From the NCBI RefSeq assembly GCF_018417635.1, contig NZ_CP071007.1, positions 5,580,501 through 5,644,500 on the forward strand: a stretch of 64,000 nucleotides of DNA. Reading direction: 5' to 3'. This stretch comes from Pseudomonas sp. SORT22 (GTDB lineage Bacteria; Pseudomonadota; Gammaproteobacteria; Pseudomonadales; Pseudomonadaceae). Shown piece after piece: positions 43,431 through 52,980 of the stretch. The notes under the pieces are model-generated. The model ran no database searches. It worked only from the letters and a program-made list of their open reading frames with translations, and had not been told where the DNA came from. Position 1 is the first letter of the stretch. Every line of letters begins with the position of its first letter. The position numbers were made by a program, and so were the translations under genes.

Positions 43431-45732
43431 GCGCCTGTTGCCACGGCTGTTTTTGTTGTTGCTGATCGCTGTGCTGGCCCTCGCCGGCTGGCAATGGCAC
43501 CGCGCCGCGCCGTTGTCTGCCGACCTGATGACGCTGGTGCCCGGCGCCACCCAGGACCCGCTGATGCAACGCGCCGAACAGCGTATGCAGGAGCCGCTGA
43601 ACCGCGAGATGCTGGTGCTGGTCGGCCATCCCCAGCGTGACCAGGCCATCGCCCTGGCCCAGCGCCTGGCCGGGCAATGGCAGGCCAGCGGCCTGTTCGA
43701 GAAGGTCCAGTGGAGCCTGCAAACCGACCTGCAGGCATTGCGCGAGCAGTTGCTGCAAGGGCGCCTGGCGATGCTCTCGCGCGCCGACCGCAGCAGCCTG
43801 GTCGATAACCCGCAAGGCTTTATCGAGCAGCGCGTGCAGAGCCTCTACGATCCCTTTGCCGGCTTCAGCCTGGTGCCCAGCCAGGACGACTGGCTGGGCC
43901 TGACCGGGCGCATCCAGAACAGCCAGCCACGCCCTGCTGCGGTACAACTGGACACCGCCAGCGGCGCGCTGCTGGCCGAGGCCGACGGCCAGCACTGGGT
44001 GCTGCTGCGCGCGCGCACCCTGGGCAATGCGTTCGACCTGCAACTGCCGCTGCAGGTCGCCGACCTGCTCGCCGCCAGCCGGGTTGAAGCCGGGCAGCGC
44101 GGCGCCCGCCTGCTGGCCGCCAGCGGCTTGCTGTATGCCGCCAGCGGCCAGCGCCAGGCCAGCCAGGAAATCACCTGGGTTGGCGGCGGCGCCACGGTCG
44201 GCATCCTCTTGCTGTTGCTGCTGACGTTCCGGCGCCTGCGGGTGTTGCTGGCGTTCATGCCGGTGCTGGTCGGCATGCTGTTCGGTGCGGTGGCCTGCGT
44301 GGCGCTGTTCGGCCAGATGCACGTGATGACCCTGGTGCTCGGCTCAAGCCTGATCGGTGTCGCCGTCGACTACCCGCTGCACTACCTGTCCAAGAGCTGG
44401 AGCCTGCGCCCCTGGCGTGCCTGGCCGGCCTTGCGGCTGACCTTGCCGGGCCTGAGCCTGAGCCTGGCCACCAGTTGCATCGGCTACCTGGCCCTGGCCT
44501 TCACGCCGTTCCCGGCCCTGACCCAGATCGCCGTGTTTTCCGCCGCCGGCCTGGTCGGCGCCTACCTCAGCGCCGTGTGCCTGCTGCCGGCATTGCTCAA
44601 GGGTATCGAGCTGCAGCCGGCGCAATGGCCGCTGCGCATTGCCCAATGGTTGGTGGACCTGCGTCTGAAGCTACTGAACAACGTGCCAAGCCCGGTGTTG
44701 CTCGGCCTGCTGATCCTGTTTTGCGCGGCGGGCCTGTGGCAGCTGGACAGCCGCAACGACATCCGCCAGTGGGTCGGCAGCCCGCCGCAACTGCTCGAAG
44801 AAGCCCAGGCCGTGGCACGCATCACCGGTTACCAGCCCACCAGCCAGTTCTACCTGGTTCGCGGCGCCGACCAGACGCAGTTGCTGGGTCGCCTGCAAGC
44901 GCTGAGCACGCGGCTCGATGAACTGGTCGAAACCGACAAGCTCAAGGGCTACATGGCCCTCAGCCAACTGGTCGCCAGCCCTGCCGAGCAGCAACAGGTA
45001 CGCGATGCACTGGGCAGCCTGCCACTGCAGCCGCTGCTGGCCCTGGGCGTACCGCAAAGCGCGTTAAAGGCGGAACTGGCAAAAGTGCAGGCCTTGCCTA
45101 CCCTCGACATCGATCACGCCCTCAGCGGCCCGCTGGGCGAGCCCTGGCGCACCCTGTGGCTGGGCGCCGATGGCCAGGGCGTGGCCGCCATCGTCAGCCT
45201 CCAGGGCTTGAACGATCCGGCATTGCTGCGCCTGCAAGCCGACGACCTCGACGGCGTGCAACTGGTCGACCGCCTCGGCGACCTCAACCGGGTGTTTGCC
45301 GCCACCCAGGTCAGCGCCGCCGAGCTCAAGCTGTTGTCGTGCGCGCTGATCGTGGTGTTGCTGATCCTGCCGTTCGGCCTCGGCGGTGCCCTGCGCATCG
45401 TCGCCCTGCCGCTACTCGCCGCGTTGTGCAGCCTGGCCTGCCTGGGCTGGCTGGGCCAGCCGCTGACCCTGTTCAGCCTGTTCGGCCTGCTGCTGGTGAC
45501 CGCCATCAGCGTCGACTACGCGATCCTCATGCATGAGCAGATCGGCGGCGCCGCCGTCAGCCTGCTCGGCACCCTGCTGGCGGCGACCACCACCTGGCTG
45601 TCGTTCGGCCTGCTGGCGGTGTCGAGCACCCCGGCGGTGAGCAACTTTGGCCTGGCGGTGAGCCTCGGCCTGGCCTTCAGTTTTGTCCTGGCGCCCTGGG
45701 CTGCCACCGGCCACAAGGAACAGGCGGCATGA
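43420..45732 (+). CDS. MMPL/RND-family exporter
   Basis: 770 residues. The start is TTG 43420 with GGAG 10 bases before it; no better in-frame start is close. Two repeats each consist of one transmembrane segment, a large periplasmic loop and a block of five segments, giving about 12 in total. SLIGVAVDYPLHYLSKSW and LVTAISVDYAILMHEQ are the paired TM4 motifs with Asp typical of MMPL proteins. It is the expected inner-membrane exporter of aryl polyene lipids. Overlaps the next gene by ATGA. Confidence 0.9.
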   Translation: MPSERLLPRLFLLLLIAVLALAGWQWHRAAPLSADLMTLVPGATQDPLMQRAEQRMQEPLNREMLVLVGHPQRDQAIALAQRLAGQWQASGLFEKVQWSLQTDLQALREQLLQGRLAMLSRADRSSLVDNPQGFIEQRVQSLYDPFAGFSLVPSQDDWLGLTGRIQNSQPRPAAVQLDTASGALLAEADGQHWVLLRARTLGNAFDLQLPLQVADLLAASRVEAGQRGARLLAASGLLYAASGQRQASQEITWVGGGATVGILLLLLLTFRRLRVLLAFMPVLVGMLFGAVACVALFGQMHVMTLVLGSSLIGVAVDYPLHYLSKSWSLRPWRAWPALRLTLPGLSLSLATSCIGYLALAFTPFPALTQIAVFSAAGLVGAYLSAVCLLPALLKGIELQPAQWPLRIAQWLVDLRLKLLNNVPSPVLLGLLILFCAAGLWQLDSRNDIRQWVGSPPQLLEEAQAVARITGYQPTSQFYLVRGADQTQLLGRLQALSTRLDELVETDKLKGYMALSQLVASPAEQQQVRDALGSLPLQPLLALGVPQSALKAELAKVQALPTLDIDHALSGPLGEPWRTLWLGADGQGVAAIVSLQGLNDPALLRLQADDLDGVQLVDRLGDLNRVFAATQVSAAELKLLSCALIVVLLILPFGLGGALRIVALPLLAALCSLACLGWLGQPLTLFSLFGLLLVTAISVDYAILMHEQIGGAAVSLLGTLLAATTTWLSFGLLAVSSTPAVSNFGLAVSLGLAFSFVLAPWAATGHKEQAA

Positions 45733-46889
45733 GTATCGTGTTGTTCTGGGTCCTGGCCCTGGCACTGTTCTGGATCGCCAGTGAGCTGGGCCGGCGCCTG
45801 GGGCTGATCCCGATTGTCAGCCAGTTGCTGCTGGCGACCCTCGGCCTGCCGCTGCTGATGCTGTTCTGGGTCGAGCCGCACTGGCAGCTCAGTGGCGCTG
45901 CGCTGGTGGCGCCGTCCTGGCTGAAAACCCTGTATGGCCTGAGTTTCGCCCTGCTGCTGGGGCATATTCTGGCTGACGTGGTGGAGCTGAAGTTCGACCG
46001 CCAGAGCCTGAAGATCGCCCTGCCGAGCTTCTTGGTGCCCTTTGCCTGTGGCCTGGCCTGCGGCGCCTTGCTGCTGCCGACGCAGCCCTGGCTGACCACC
46101 CTGGCGCTTGGGCTGGTGTTCGCCATCACCGCCATTCCGGTGCTCTACCTGTACCTGCGCAACATTGACTATCCGCCCGCAGCGACCCGGCGTCTGATGC
46201 AGTCGGCGATCCTCATCGACCTGACCTGCTGGCTGCTGTTTGGCCTGGGCAAGGGTAGCCTCGACCCCGTGAGCCTGCTGCTGCCCGTGCTGGGCGCCTG
46301 CCTGCCGCTGCCACTCTACGCCCTTGGCCTGCGCCGGCCGTGGGTCTACAGCCTGGGCTTTTTCGCCCTGCTGTTCGTTGCCGAGCACTACCGCCTCAAT
46401 GCGTTGATTTTCGGTATCGGCTACCTGTGCTGCCTGGCCTGGCTCAAGCTGCCACTGCACATGCCGCTGTCGGCGCTGTGGATAAAACGCCTGCAGAACG
46501 GCATTGCGATCCCGCTGATCATGACCTTCGGCATCATCCAGATCGATATCCACAACGTGCTGCAGGGCTTCGATGCCATCCAGTTGAGTGCCTTGCTGCT
46601 GTTACCGATCGTCAGCAAGCTGCTCGGCAACTGGCTGGGCCTGTGCTGGGCGACGCCGTCGTTCGCCGGCGCGAGCAAATGGCGGGAAAGCCTGCTGCTC
46701 AATATTCGCGGCTTGAGCGAGATCGTCTTTCTCAACCTGCTGCTGCAACAACAGCTGATCAGCCCGGCGCTGTACTTCGCGCTGATGCTGATGAGCCTGG
46801 TCGCCACGCTGATGCCCGCGCTGGCCGGCCTGCACCGGATTCCATTGAAGACTGCCCAACCGGCAAGGAGGCCTTATGCCGAACACTGA
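45729..46889 (+). CDS. CPA2-type cation/proton antiporter-like membrane protein
   Basis: 386 residues with about 11-12 hydrophobic segments and no soluble domain. FAITAIPVLYLYLRN and the late LLLNIRGLSEIVFLNLLLQQ followed by ISPALYFALMLMSLVAT match the KefB/CPA2 antiporter pattern. Unlike KefB it has no RCK domain. The ion is unknown, and such a gene is not a usual part of aryl polyene clusters as I know them. Overlaps both neighbours (4 and 14 bases), so it is firmly part of the operon. Confidence 0.75.
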   Translation: MSIVLFWVLALALFWIASELGRRLGLIPIVSQLLLATLGLPLLMLFWVEPHWQLSGAALVAPSWLKTLYGLSFALLLGHILADVVELKFDRQSLKIALPSFLVPFACGLACGALLLPTQPWLTTLALGLVFAITAIPVLYLYLRNIDYPPAATRRLMQSAILIDLTCWLLFGLGKGSLDPVSLLLPVLGACLPLPLYALGLRRPWVYSLGFFALLFVAEHYRLNALIFGIGYLCCLAWLKLPLHMPLSALWIKRLQNGIAIPLIMTFGIIQIDIHNVLQGFDAIQLSALLLLPIVSKLLGNWLGLCWATPSFAGASKWRESLLLNIRGLSEIVFLNLLLQQQLISPALYFALMLMSLVATLMPALAGLHRIPLKTAQPARRPYAEH

Positions 46890-48123
46890 ACTGCAACAAC
46901 GGCAGGTATTGATCATCGGCGCCGGTCCGTCCGGCGCCATCGCCGGGGCCTTGCTCAAGCGCAATGGCCACGACGTACTGATCATCGAGCGCCAGCGCTT
47001 TCCGCGCTTTTCCATCGGCGAGAGCCTGCTGTCGCACTGCATCGACTTCGTCGAGGAAGCCGGCATGCTCCCGGCCCTCGAAGCGGCAGGCTTCCAGCGC
47101 AAGAACGGCGCGGCCTTCGCCTGGGGCGAGGAATACAGCGCGTTTGATTTTGGCGACACCTTCAGCAACGGCAAGCCAAGCACCTTCCAGGTCCAGCGCG
47201 CCCAGTTCGACCAGTTGCTGGCCGACCAGGCCGCTGCCCAGGGCGTGGAAATCCGCTACGAAGAAGAGATCATCGCCGCCGACTTCGAGCGTGCCCGCCC
47301 GCAGCTGCGCGTGCGCCGCCTGGATGGCAGCGAGTACCGCGTCGAAGCTGAGTTTGTCCTCGATGCCAGCGGTTATGGCCGCGTCCTGCCGCGCCTGCTG
47401 GACCTCGAAGCGCCGTCGAGCTTTCCGGTGCGCCAGGCGGTGTTCACCCACATCGAAGACCGCATCGACCACCCGGCGTTCGACCGCGAAAAAATCCTCA
47501 TCACCACCCATCCGCAGCACCGCGATATCTGGTTCTGGACCATTCCCTTCAGCAACGGCCGCTGCTCCCTGGGCGTGGTCGCCGCCGCCGAGCACTTTGC
47601 CGCCGCGCCGGCTGACCTGGATGCCTGCCTGAAAGACTTCGTCGCCCAGACCCCAAGCCTGGCCAAGGTGCTGGCCAACGCCGTGTGGGACACCCCGGCG
47701 CGGACCATCGGCGGCTACTCGGCCAACGTCAAGACCCTGCACGGCCCGGGCTTTGCCCTGCTCGGCAACGCCGCCGAATTCCTCGATCCGGTGTTTTCCT
47801 CCGGGGTAACCATCGCCATGCGCTCGGCGAGCATGGCCGCCGGCGTGCTGCACCGCCAGCTGCAAGGTGAAAACGTCGACTGGCAGAGCGAGTTCGCCGA
47901 GCCGCTCAAGCGCGGCGTCGATACCTTCCGCGCCTATGTCGAAGGCTGGTACAACGGCAGCTTCCAGGACGTCATCTACCACCCGGCCAGCTCGCCGGAA
48001 ATCCGCGCGATGATCAGCTCGATCCTCGCCGGTTATGCCTGGGACCCGCGCAACCCGTTCGTGGCCGAGCCCAAGCGGCGCCTGCGCATGCTCGCCGAAG
48101 TCTGTGCAAGGACGGCAGCATGA
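46876..48123 (+). CDS. FAD-dependent oxidoreductase with halogenase-type motifs
   Basis: 415 residues. An N-terminal FAD site GAGPSG (15-20) leads to ERQRFPRFSIGESLL, as in the geranylgeranyl reductase/halogenase family. Two halogenase features are present: WFWTIP at 219-224 fits the WxWxIP motif, and FQRKNGAAFAWG has Lys76 where halogenases keep the lysine that guides hypohalous acid. GNAAEFLDPVFSSGV is the FAD C-terminal motif. It could chlorinate or brominate the aryl head, as happens in xanthomonadins, or act as a hydroxylase or desaturase. Activity is inferred only. Confidence 0.85.
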   Translation: MPNTELQQRQVLIIGAGPSGAIAGALLKRNGHDVLIIERQRFPRFSIGESLLSHCIDFVEEAGMLPALEAAGFQRKNGAAFAWGEEYSAFDFGDTFSNGKPSTFQVQRAQFDQLLADQAAAQGVEIRYEEEIIAADFERARPQLRVRRLDGSEYRVEAEFVLDASGYGRVLPRLLDLEAPSSFPVRQAVFTHIEDRIDHPAFDREKILITTHPQHRDIWFWTIPFSNGRCSLGVVAAAEHFAAAPADLDACLKDFVAQTPSLAKVLANAVWDTPARTIGGYSANVKTLHGPGFALLGNAAEFLDPVFSSGVTIAMRSASMAAGVLHRQLQGENVDWQSEFAEPLKRGVDTFRAYVEGWYNGSFQDVIYHPASSPEIRAMISSILAGYAWDPRNPFVAEPKRRLRMLAEVCARTAA

Positions 48124-48863
48124 GCCAACAACCCTTCCTCAGCGACAGCTACGTCGAGGAAACCCGCTTCGGCTTCTGGTTCCTGCGTAGCCATACCTGG
48201 CAGCACCACGTGCTGCGGGTGGCGATCAACGACCTGCGCCGGCTGTTCGACGCGCCGCTGCCGCAAGCACCGGTGCTGCTCGATGCCGGCTGCGGCCAGG
48301 GCAAGTCGTTCCAGTACCTGCAGCAGGTGTTCAGCCCCGGCCAGTTGCTGGGCACCGACGCCGACCCGCACAGCCTCGAACTGAGCCAGGCCGAGGCCCG
48401 GCGCCTGGGGCTGAATGTCGAGCTGCGCGGCAGTGACTGCGCGGCCTTGCAGTTTGCCGACAACAGCGTCGACATGCTCTTTTGCCACCAGACCTTCCAC
48501 CACCTGGTCGAGCAGGAAAAGGCCCTGGCCGAGTTCTACCGGGTGCTCAAGCCCAGCGGCTACCTGCTGTTCGCCGAGTCCACCGAAGCCTATATCGACA
48601 CCTGGGTGATCCGCTGGCTGTTCCGTCACCCCATGCATGTACAGAAAAGCGCCGAACAGTACCTGCAGATGCTGCGCGACCAGGGCTTCGAATTCGGCGC
48701 GCAGAATGTCTCTTACCCGTACCTGTGGTGGAGCCGTTCCAGCGACTTCGGCCTGCTCGAACGCTTCGGCCTGCGCAAGCCGCCGCCCGTCGGCCAGCGC
48801 GAAGAAACCCTGGTCAACGTGGTGGCGCGCAAACCATTGAACCCCACCGAGCCGAGTGCATGA
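48120..48863 (+). CDS. SAM-dependent methyltransferase
   Basis: 247 residues of class I methyltransferase fold: motif I VLLDAGCGQGKSFQYL, an acidic residue in LLGTDADPHSLELSQ, and motif IV MLFCHQTFHHLVEQEKALAEF. It probably methylates the aryl head group or the end of the polyene, as in the methyl-branched APE pigments. Overlaps the flavoenzyme gene by ATGA, which suggests linked tailoring steps. Confidence 0.93.
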   Translation: MSQQPFLSDSYVEETRFGFWFLRSHTWQHHVLRVAINDLRRLFDAPLPQAPVLLDAGCGQGKSFQYLQQVFSPGQLLGTDADPHSLELSQAEARRLGLNVELRGSDCAALQFADNSVDMLFCHQTFHHLVEQEKALAEFYRVLKPSGYLLFAESTEAYIDTWVIRWLFRHPMHVQKSAEQYLQMLRDQGFEFGAQNVSYPYLWWSRSSDFGLLERFGLRKPPPVGQREETLVNVVARKPLNPTEPSA

Positions 48864-49345
48864 AACGCCTGTTGCTGATCCTCGCCTTTGCCCTGCTGAG
48901 CGCCTGCGCCAGCCGGGTGCCGCTGCCCACGCAAATGCCGGCGCTGACGCTGCCGATGCAGCTGCATATTCAGCGCCAACAGGCGGGGCAAAGCCAGGAC
49001 TGGCTGCTGGTGATCCAGCGCGAAGACGCCAGCCTGCGCTGGTCGTTGCTGGACTTGCTGGGCATTCCGCAGGCACGGCAGTTGCTCAACGACGGCCAGT
49101 GGCAAGCCGATGGCCTGCTGCCACCCAACCCGGGTGCCCGTGAACTGTTCGCCGCCCTGCTGTTCGCCATGACCCCGGCCGAGCAGGTGCAAACGCTCTA
49201 CCCCGGCGCCCGCCAGCAAGGCCAGCAACGCTGGCTGGGTGAGCGCTGGCATGTCGACTACCGACAAGCCGACGACTTCACCTTGAACCTGGGCCAGGGC
49301 CTGCGTTATCTAGTCAGCCCACTGCCCAGCGAGAACACGCCATGA
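48860..49345 (+). CDS. DUF3261-family lipoprotein
   Basis: 161 residues from ATG 48860 with signal peptide and lipobox LLSAC (Cys16). The mature part (MQLHIQRQQAGQSQDWLLVI to WHVDYRQADDFTLNLG) matches the DUF3261 lipoproteins that accompany MMPL and LolA genes in aryl polyene clusters. A likely periplasmic or outer-membrane receiver of the polyene lipid, by context only. Confidence 0.88.
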   Translation: MKRLLLILAFALLSACASRVPLPTQMPALTLPMQLHIQRQQAGQSQDWLLVIQREDASLRWSLLDLLGIPQARQLLNDGQWQADGLLPPNPGARELFAALLFAMTPAEQVQTLYPGARQQGQQRWLGERWHVDYRQADDFTLNLGQGLRYLVSPLPSENTP

Positions 49346-50541
49346 CCGCTTACCTCAATGCCCTGGGCCTGGTCTGCGCCCTGGGGCGCGGCCAGGCCGA
49401 AGTTGCCCGCAAACTGTTTGCCGGCGACTGCTCGGGCATGCGCGTCGAGGAGGGCTGGGTAGCGCAGCGCAGCCTGCCGGTAGCAGCCGTGCACGGCGAA
49501 CTGCCCGAGCTGCCTGCCGGCCTGCAGGCCCACCAAAGCCGCAACAACCAGTTGCTGCTGGAGGCCTGCCTGCAGATCAGCTCAGCGATCGAAGCGGCCA
49601 TCGCCCGCTTTGGCCGCCCGCGCATCGGTATCGTCCTGGGCACCAGCACCTCGGGCATCAAGGAGGCCAGCGAGGGCATCGCCCACTACCTGCGCGAGCA
49701 ACAATTTTCGCCCAGCTACGACTATGCCCAGCAGGAGCTCAGCGCCCCGGCCAATTTCCTTGCCGACTGGCTGCAACTGAGCGGCCCGGCCTATGTGATT
49801 TCCACCGCCTGCACTTCCAGCGCCCGGGCCTTGATGAGCGCCCGGCGCCTGCTCGACCTGGGGCTGTGCGATGCGGTGATCTGCGGCGGTGTCGACAGCC
49901 TGTGCAAGCTGACCCTCAACGGCTTCAGCTCCCTCGAGGCGGTGAGCGCCGAGCGCTGCAACCCGTTCTCGGTCAACCGCAATGGCATCAACATCGGCGA
50001 AGCGGCGGTACTGTTCCTGATGACTCGCGATACCAACCACGAAGGCCCCGGCATTGCCCTGCTCGGTGCCGGTGCCAGCTCCGATGCGCACCATATCTCG
50101 GCGCCAGAGCCCGGCGGCAAGGGCGCCTTGCAGGCCATGCGCAAGGCGCTGGACAATGCCTGCCTGCAACCACAAGACATCGACTACCTGAACCTGCACG
50201 GCACCGCCACCCGGCACAACGACGCCATGGAAAGCCTGGCCGTGCATGAACTGTTTGGCAGCCAGCTGGCCTGCTCGTCGAGCAAGCCGATGACCGGCCA
50301 CACCCTGGGCGCCGCCGGTGCACTGGAAGCGGCGTTCTGCTGGCTGAGCCTGGCCGCCGGCAATACCGAAGGGCGCCTGCCGCCGCATGTCTGGGATGGC
50401 GTCGATGACCCGCAGTTGCCAGCCCTGAACCTGGCCGATGCCAGCCAGCGCCTGCCGGCCAGCGGCCCGCGACGCCTGATGAGCAACTCGTTCGCCTTCG
50501 GTGGCAACAATGTCAGCCTGATTCTCGGAGACACCCCATGA
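49342..50541 (+). CDS. Beta-ketoacyl-ACP synthase (FabF-like) of aryl polyene synthesis, KS 1
   Basis: 399 residues with the full thiolase-fold catalytic set: nucleophilic C157 in STACTSSARAL, His in NLHGTATRHNDA and His in KPMTGHTLGAAG. It elongates the polyene chain with malonyl-ACP. It may be the partner of the Cys-less chain-length factor at the start of the operon. Overlaps the DUF3261 gene and the dehydratase gene by ATGA. Confidence 0.93.
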   Translation: MTAYLNALGLVCALGRGQAEVARKLFAGDCSGMRVEEGWVAQRSLPVAAVHGELPELPAGLQAHQSRNNQLLLEACLQISSAIEAAIARFGRPRIGIVLGTSTSGIKEASEGIAHYLREQQFSPSYDYAQQELSAPANFLADWLQLSGPAYVISTACTSSARALMSARRLLDLGLCDAVICGGVDSLCKLTLNGFSSLEAVSAERCNPFSVNRNGINIGEAAVLFLMTRDTNHEGPGIALLGAGASSDAHHISAPEPGGKGALQAMRKALDNACLQPQDIDYLNLHGTATRHNDAMESLAVHELFGSQLACSSSKPMTGHTLGAAGALEAAFCWLSLAAGNTEGRLPPHVWDGVDDPQLPALNLADASQRLPASGPRRLMSNSFAFGGNNVSLILGDTP

Positions 50542-51008
50542 TCACCTGGCCACTGGCCGAACTGCTGCCGCACGCCGGCGACATGATCCTTATCGATCAG
50601 GTCGAGTCGTTCGATGAAGAGCAGATCCATACCCACCTGACCGTACGCCCCGGCGGCCTGTTCAACCGCGCCGACGGCAGCCTGCCGGCCTGGGTCGGCA
50701 TCGAGCTGATGGCCCAGAGCGTGGCCGCCTATGCCGGTTGCCGCGCGCGCCAGCAAGGCCAGCCGGTGGAGCTGGGCTTTTTGCTCGGCACGCGTAAATT
50801 CGAATGCAATGTCGAACATTTCCCTGCCGGTGCCCACTTGCGCATCCATGCCCTGCGCTCGCTCGAAGACGACAACGGCATGGGCGTGTTCGAGTGTCAC
50901 CTGCGCGGCCCGGGCATCCATGCCATGGCCCGTTTGAACGTTTTTCGCCCGCCGCAGGTGGCCAGCTACCTGGCCGAAGCGGGCCCTGAGGAGTCCCCCC
51001 ATGACTGA
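50538..51008 (+). CDS. 3-hydroxyacyl-ACP dehydratase-like protein
   Basis: 156 residues of hot-dog fold. PHAGDMILIDQVESFDEE is the FabA/FabZ-type start, and LPAWVGIELMAQSVAAYAG matches the central helix. The first His (residue 11, in LLPHAGDM) is the candidate catalytic residue. It works with the dehydratase half of the ligase fusion to make conjugated double bonds, in the manner described for the ApeI/ApeP pair (from memory). Overlaps the ketoreductase gene by 8 bases. Confidence 0.88.
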   Translation: MITWPLAELLPHAGDMILIDQVESFDEEQIHTHLTVRPGGLFNRADGSLPAWVGIELMAQSVAAYAGCRARQQGQPVELGFLLGTRKFECNVEHFPAGAHLRIHALRSLEDDNGMGVFECHLRGPGIHAMARLNVFRPPQVASYLAEAGPEESPHD

Positions 51009-51729
51009 CACCATCCTGGTCACCGGTTCCAGCCGTGGCATTGGCCGGGCCATTGCCCTGCGCCTGGCGCACGCCGGTTTCGACCTGGTCCTGCATTGCC
51101 GAAACGGGCGCAGTGAAGCCGACGCCGTTGCCGCAGAAGTCCGGGGCCTGGGCCAGCAAGCCCGCGTGCTGCAGTTCGACGTCGCCGACCGCGCCGCCTG
51201 CGCGGCCATCCTCACTGATGACGTAGAAACCCACGGCGCCTACTACGGTGTGGTCTGCAACGCCGGCCTGACCCGCGACGGCGCCTTCCCGGCGCTGACC
51301 GAAGACGACTGGGACCAGGTGCTGCGCACCAACCTCGACGGTTTCTACAACGTCCTGCACCCACTGATGATGCCGATGATCCGCCGGCGCAAAGCCGGGC
51401 GTATCGTCTGCATCACCTCGGTGTCGGGCATGATCGGCAACCGTGGCCAGGTCAACTACAGCGCCTCCAAGGCCGGCGTCATCGGCGCCGCCAAGGCCCT
51501 GGCAATCGAGCTGGGCAAGCGCAAGATCACCGTCAACTGCGTTGCCCCGGGGTTGATCGATACCGCCATGCTCGACGAGCACGTACCGGTTGAAGAGCTG
51601 CTGAAGATGATCCCGGCACAACGCATGGGCACCCCGGAAGAAGTCGCCAGCGCGGTGAACTTCCTGATGTCGGCCGAAGCCGCCTACATTACCCGTCAGG
51701 TGCTGGCGGTCAACGGAGGCCTGTGCTGA
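51001..51729 (+). CDS. 3-oxoacyl-ACP reductase (FabG-like)
   Basis: 242 residues of the short-chain dehydrogenase family: the NADP(H)-binding loop TGSSRGIGRAIA, the VCNAGLTRDGAF segment, and the catalytic Ser in ITSVSGMIGNRGQ with YSASK (YxxxK). It reduces the 3-keto group after each elongation. Its stop codon overlaps the start of the second ketosynthase. Confidence 0.95.
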   Translation: MTDTILVTGSSRGIGRAIALRLAHAGFDLVLHCRNGRSEADAVAAEVRGLGQQARVLQFDVADRAACAAILTDDVETHGAYYGVVCNAGLTRDGAFPALTEDDWDQVLRTNLDGFYNVLHPLMMPMIRRRKAGRIVCITSVSGMIGNRGQVNYSASKAGVIGAAKALAIELGKRKITVNCVAPGLIDTAMLDEHVPVEELLKMIPAQRMGTPEEVASAVNFLMSAEAAYITRQVLAVNGGLC

Positions 51730-52955
51730 TGAAACGTGTGGTCGTCACCGGCATGGCCGGTATCACCTCGCTGGGCAGCGACTGGCAGACCATTGCCGGC
51801 AACTTCGCCAGCAACCGCAGCGGCATTCGCCGCATGGATGAATGGGACCGTTTCGAGGAGCTCAATACGCGCCTGGCCGGCCCCATCGACGATTTCAAGG
51901 TGCCGAGCGGCTGGACCCGCAAGCAGCTGCGCAGCATGGGTCGGGTCTCGCGCCTGGCCGTGGCGGCAGCGCAGAACGCCCTGCGCGACGCCGGCCTGCT
52001 CGACGACCCGTCGATCCGCGACGGGCGCATGGGCGTGGCCTGCGGCTCGTCCACCGGCAGTACCGACGAGATCAAGGCGTTCGGCAACATGCTGCTCAAC
52101 TCGGTGGCCGAAGGCCTCAACGCCAACTCCTACGTGCGCATGATGCCGCACACCACCGCAGCCAATATCAGTATCTTCTTCGGCCTCACCGGGCGCCTGA
52201 TCCCGACCTCCAGCGCCTGCACCAGCGGCAGCCAGGGCATCGGCTATGCCTATGAAGCGATCAAGTTCGGCCGCCTGCCGCTGATGCTCGCCGGCGGCGC
52301 CGAAGAGCTGTGCCCGACCGAGGCGATGGTCTTCGACGCGCTGTACGCCACCAGCCTCAAGAACGACACCCCGCACAAGAGCCCGAGCCCCTACGACAGC
52401 GGTCGCGATGGCCTGGTGATCGGCGAAGGCGGCGGCATGCTGGTGCTCGAAGAGCTCGAGCACGCCCTGGCCCGGGGCGCGCACATTTATGCCGAGATCG
52501 TCGGCTTTGGCAGCAACGCCGACGGCCAGCACACCACCCGCCCGGAGCAGGCGACCATGCGCCGGGCCATGGAGCTGGCGCTGGAAGACGCAAACCTCAC
52601 GCCGGCTGCCATTGGCTACGTCAACGGCCACGGCACCGCCACCGAGCAGGGCGACATCGCCGAAACCCTGGCCACCAGCAGCCTTTTCGGCCCGCGCATG
52701 CCGATCAGCTCGCAAAAAAGCTTCCTCGGCCACACCCTCGGTGCTTGCGGCGCGCTGGAGTCCTGGTTCAGCATCGAGATGATGAACAGCGACCGCTATG
52801 TGCACACCCTCAACCTTGAGCACATCGACCCGCGCTGCGGCGAGCTGGACTACCTGTGCGGCGAGTTTCGCAGCATGAGTCACGACTACGTGATGAACAA
52901 CAACTTCGCCTTTGGCGGGGTCAACACCTCGCTGATTTTCCGTCGCTGGACCTGA
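51729..52955 (+). CDS. Beta-ketoacyl-ACP synthase (FabF-like) of aryl polyene synthesis, KS 2
   Basis: 408 residues from ATG 51729, which has GGAGG at 51715-51719; the frame also opens at GTG 51723 but that leaves too little room for the ribosome site. Catalytic residues: C164 in TSSACTSGSQGIG, His in VNGHGTATEQGD and His in KSFLGHTLGACG. A second complete ketosynthase, clearly different from KS 1; it may start or extend the chain independently. Last enzyme gene of the pathway. Confidence 0.94.
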   Translation: MKRVVVTGMAGITSLGSDWQTIAGNFASNRSGIRRMDEWDRFEELNTRLAGPIDDFKVPSGWTRKQLRSMGRVSRLAVAAAQNALRDAGLLDDPSIRDGRMGVACGSSTGSTDEIKAFGNMLLNSVAEGLNANSYVRMMPHTTAANISIFFGLTGRLIPTSSACTSGSQGIGYAYEAIKFGRLPLMLAGGAEELCPTEAMVFDALYATSLKNDTPHKSPSPYDSGRDGLVIGEGGGMLVLEELEHALARGAHIYAEIVGFGSNADGQHTTRPEQATMRRAMELALEDANLTPAAIGYVNGHGTATEQGDIAETLATSSLFGPRMPISSQKSFLGHTLGACGALESWFSIEMMNSDRYVHTLNLEHIDPRCGELDYLCGEFRSMSHDYVMNNNFAFGGVNTSLIFRRWT

Positions 52956-52980
52956 CCTCAAACCTGCTGGAGAGAAAGGA

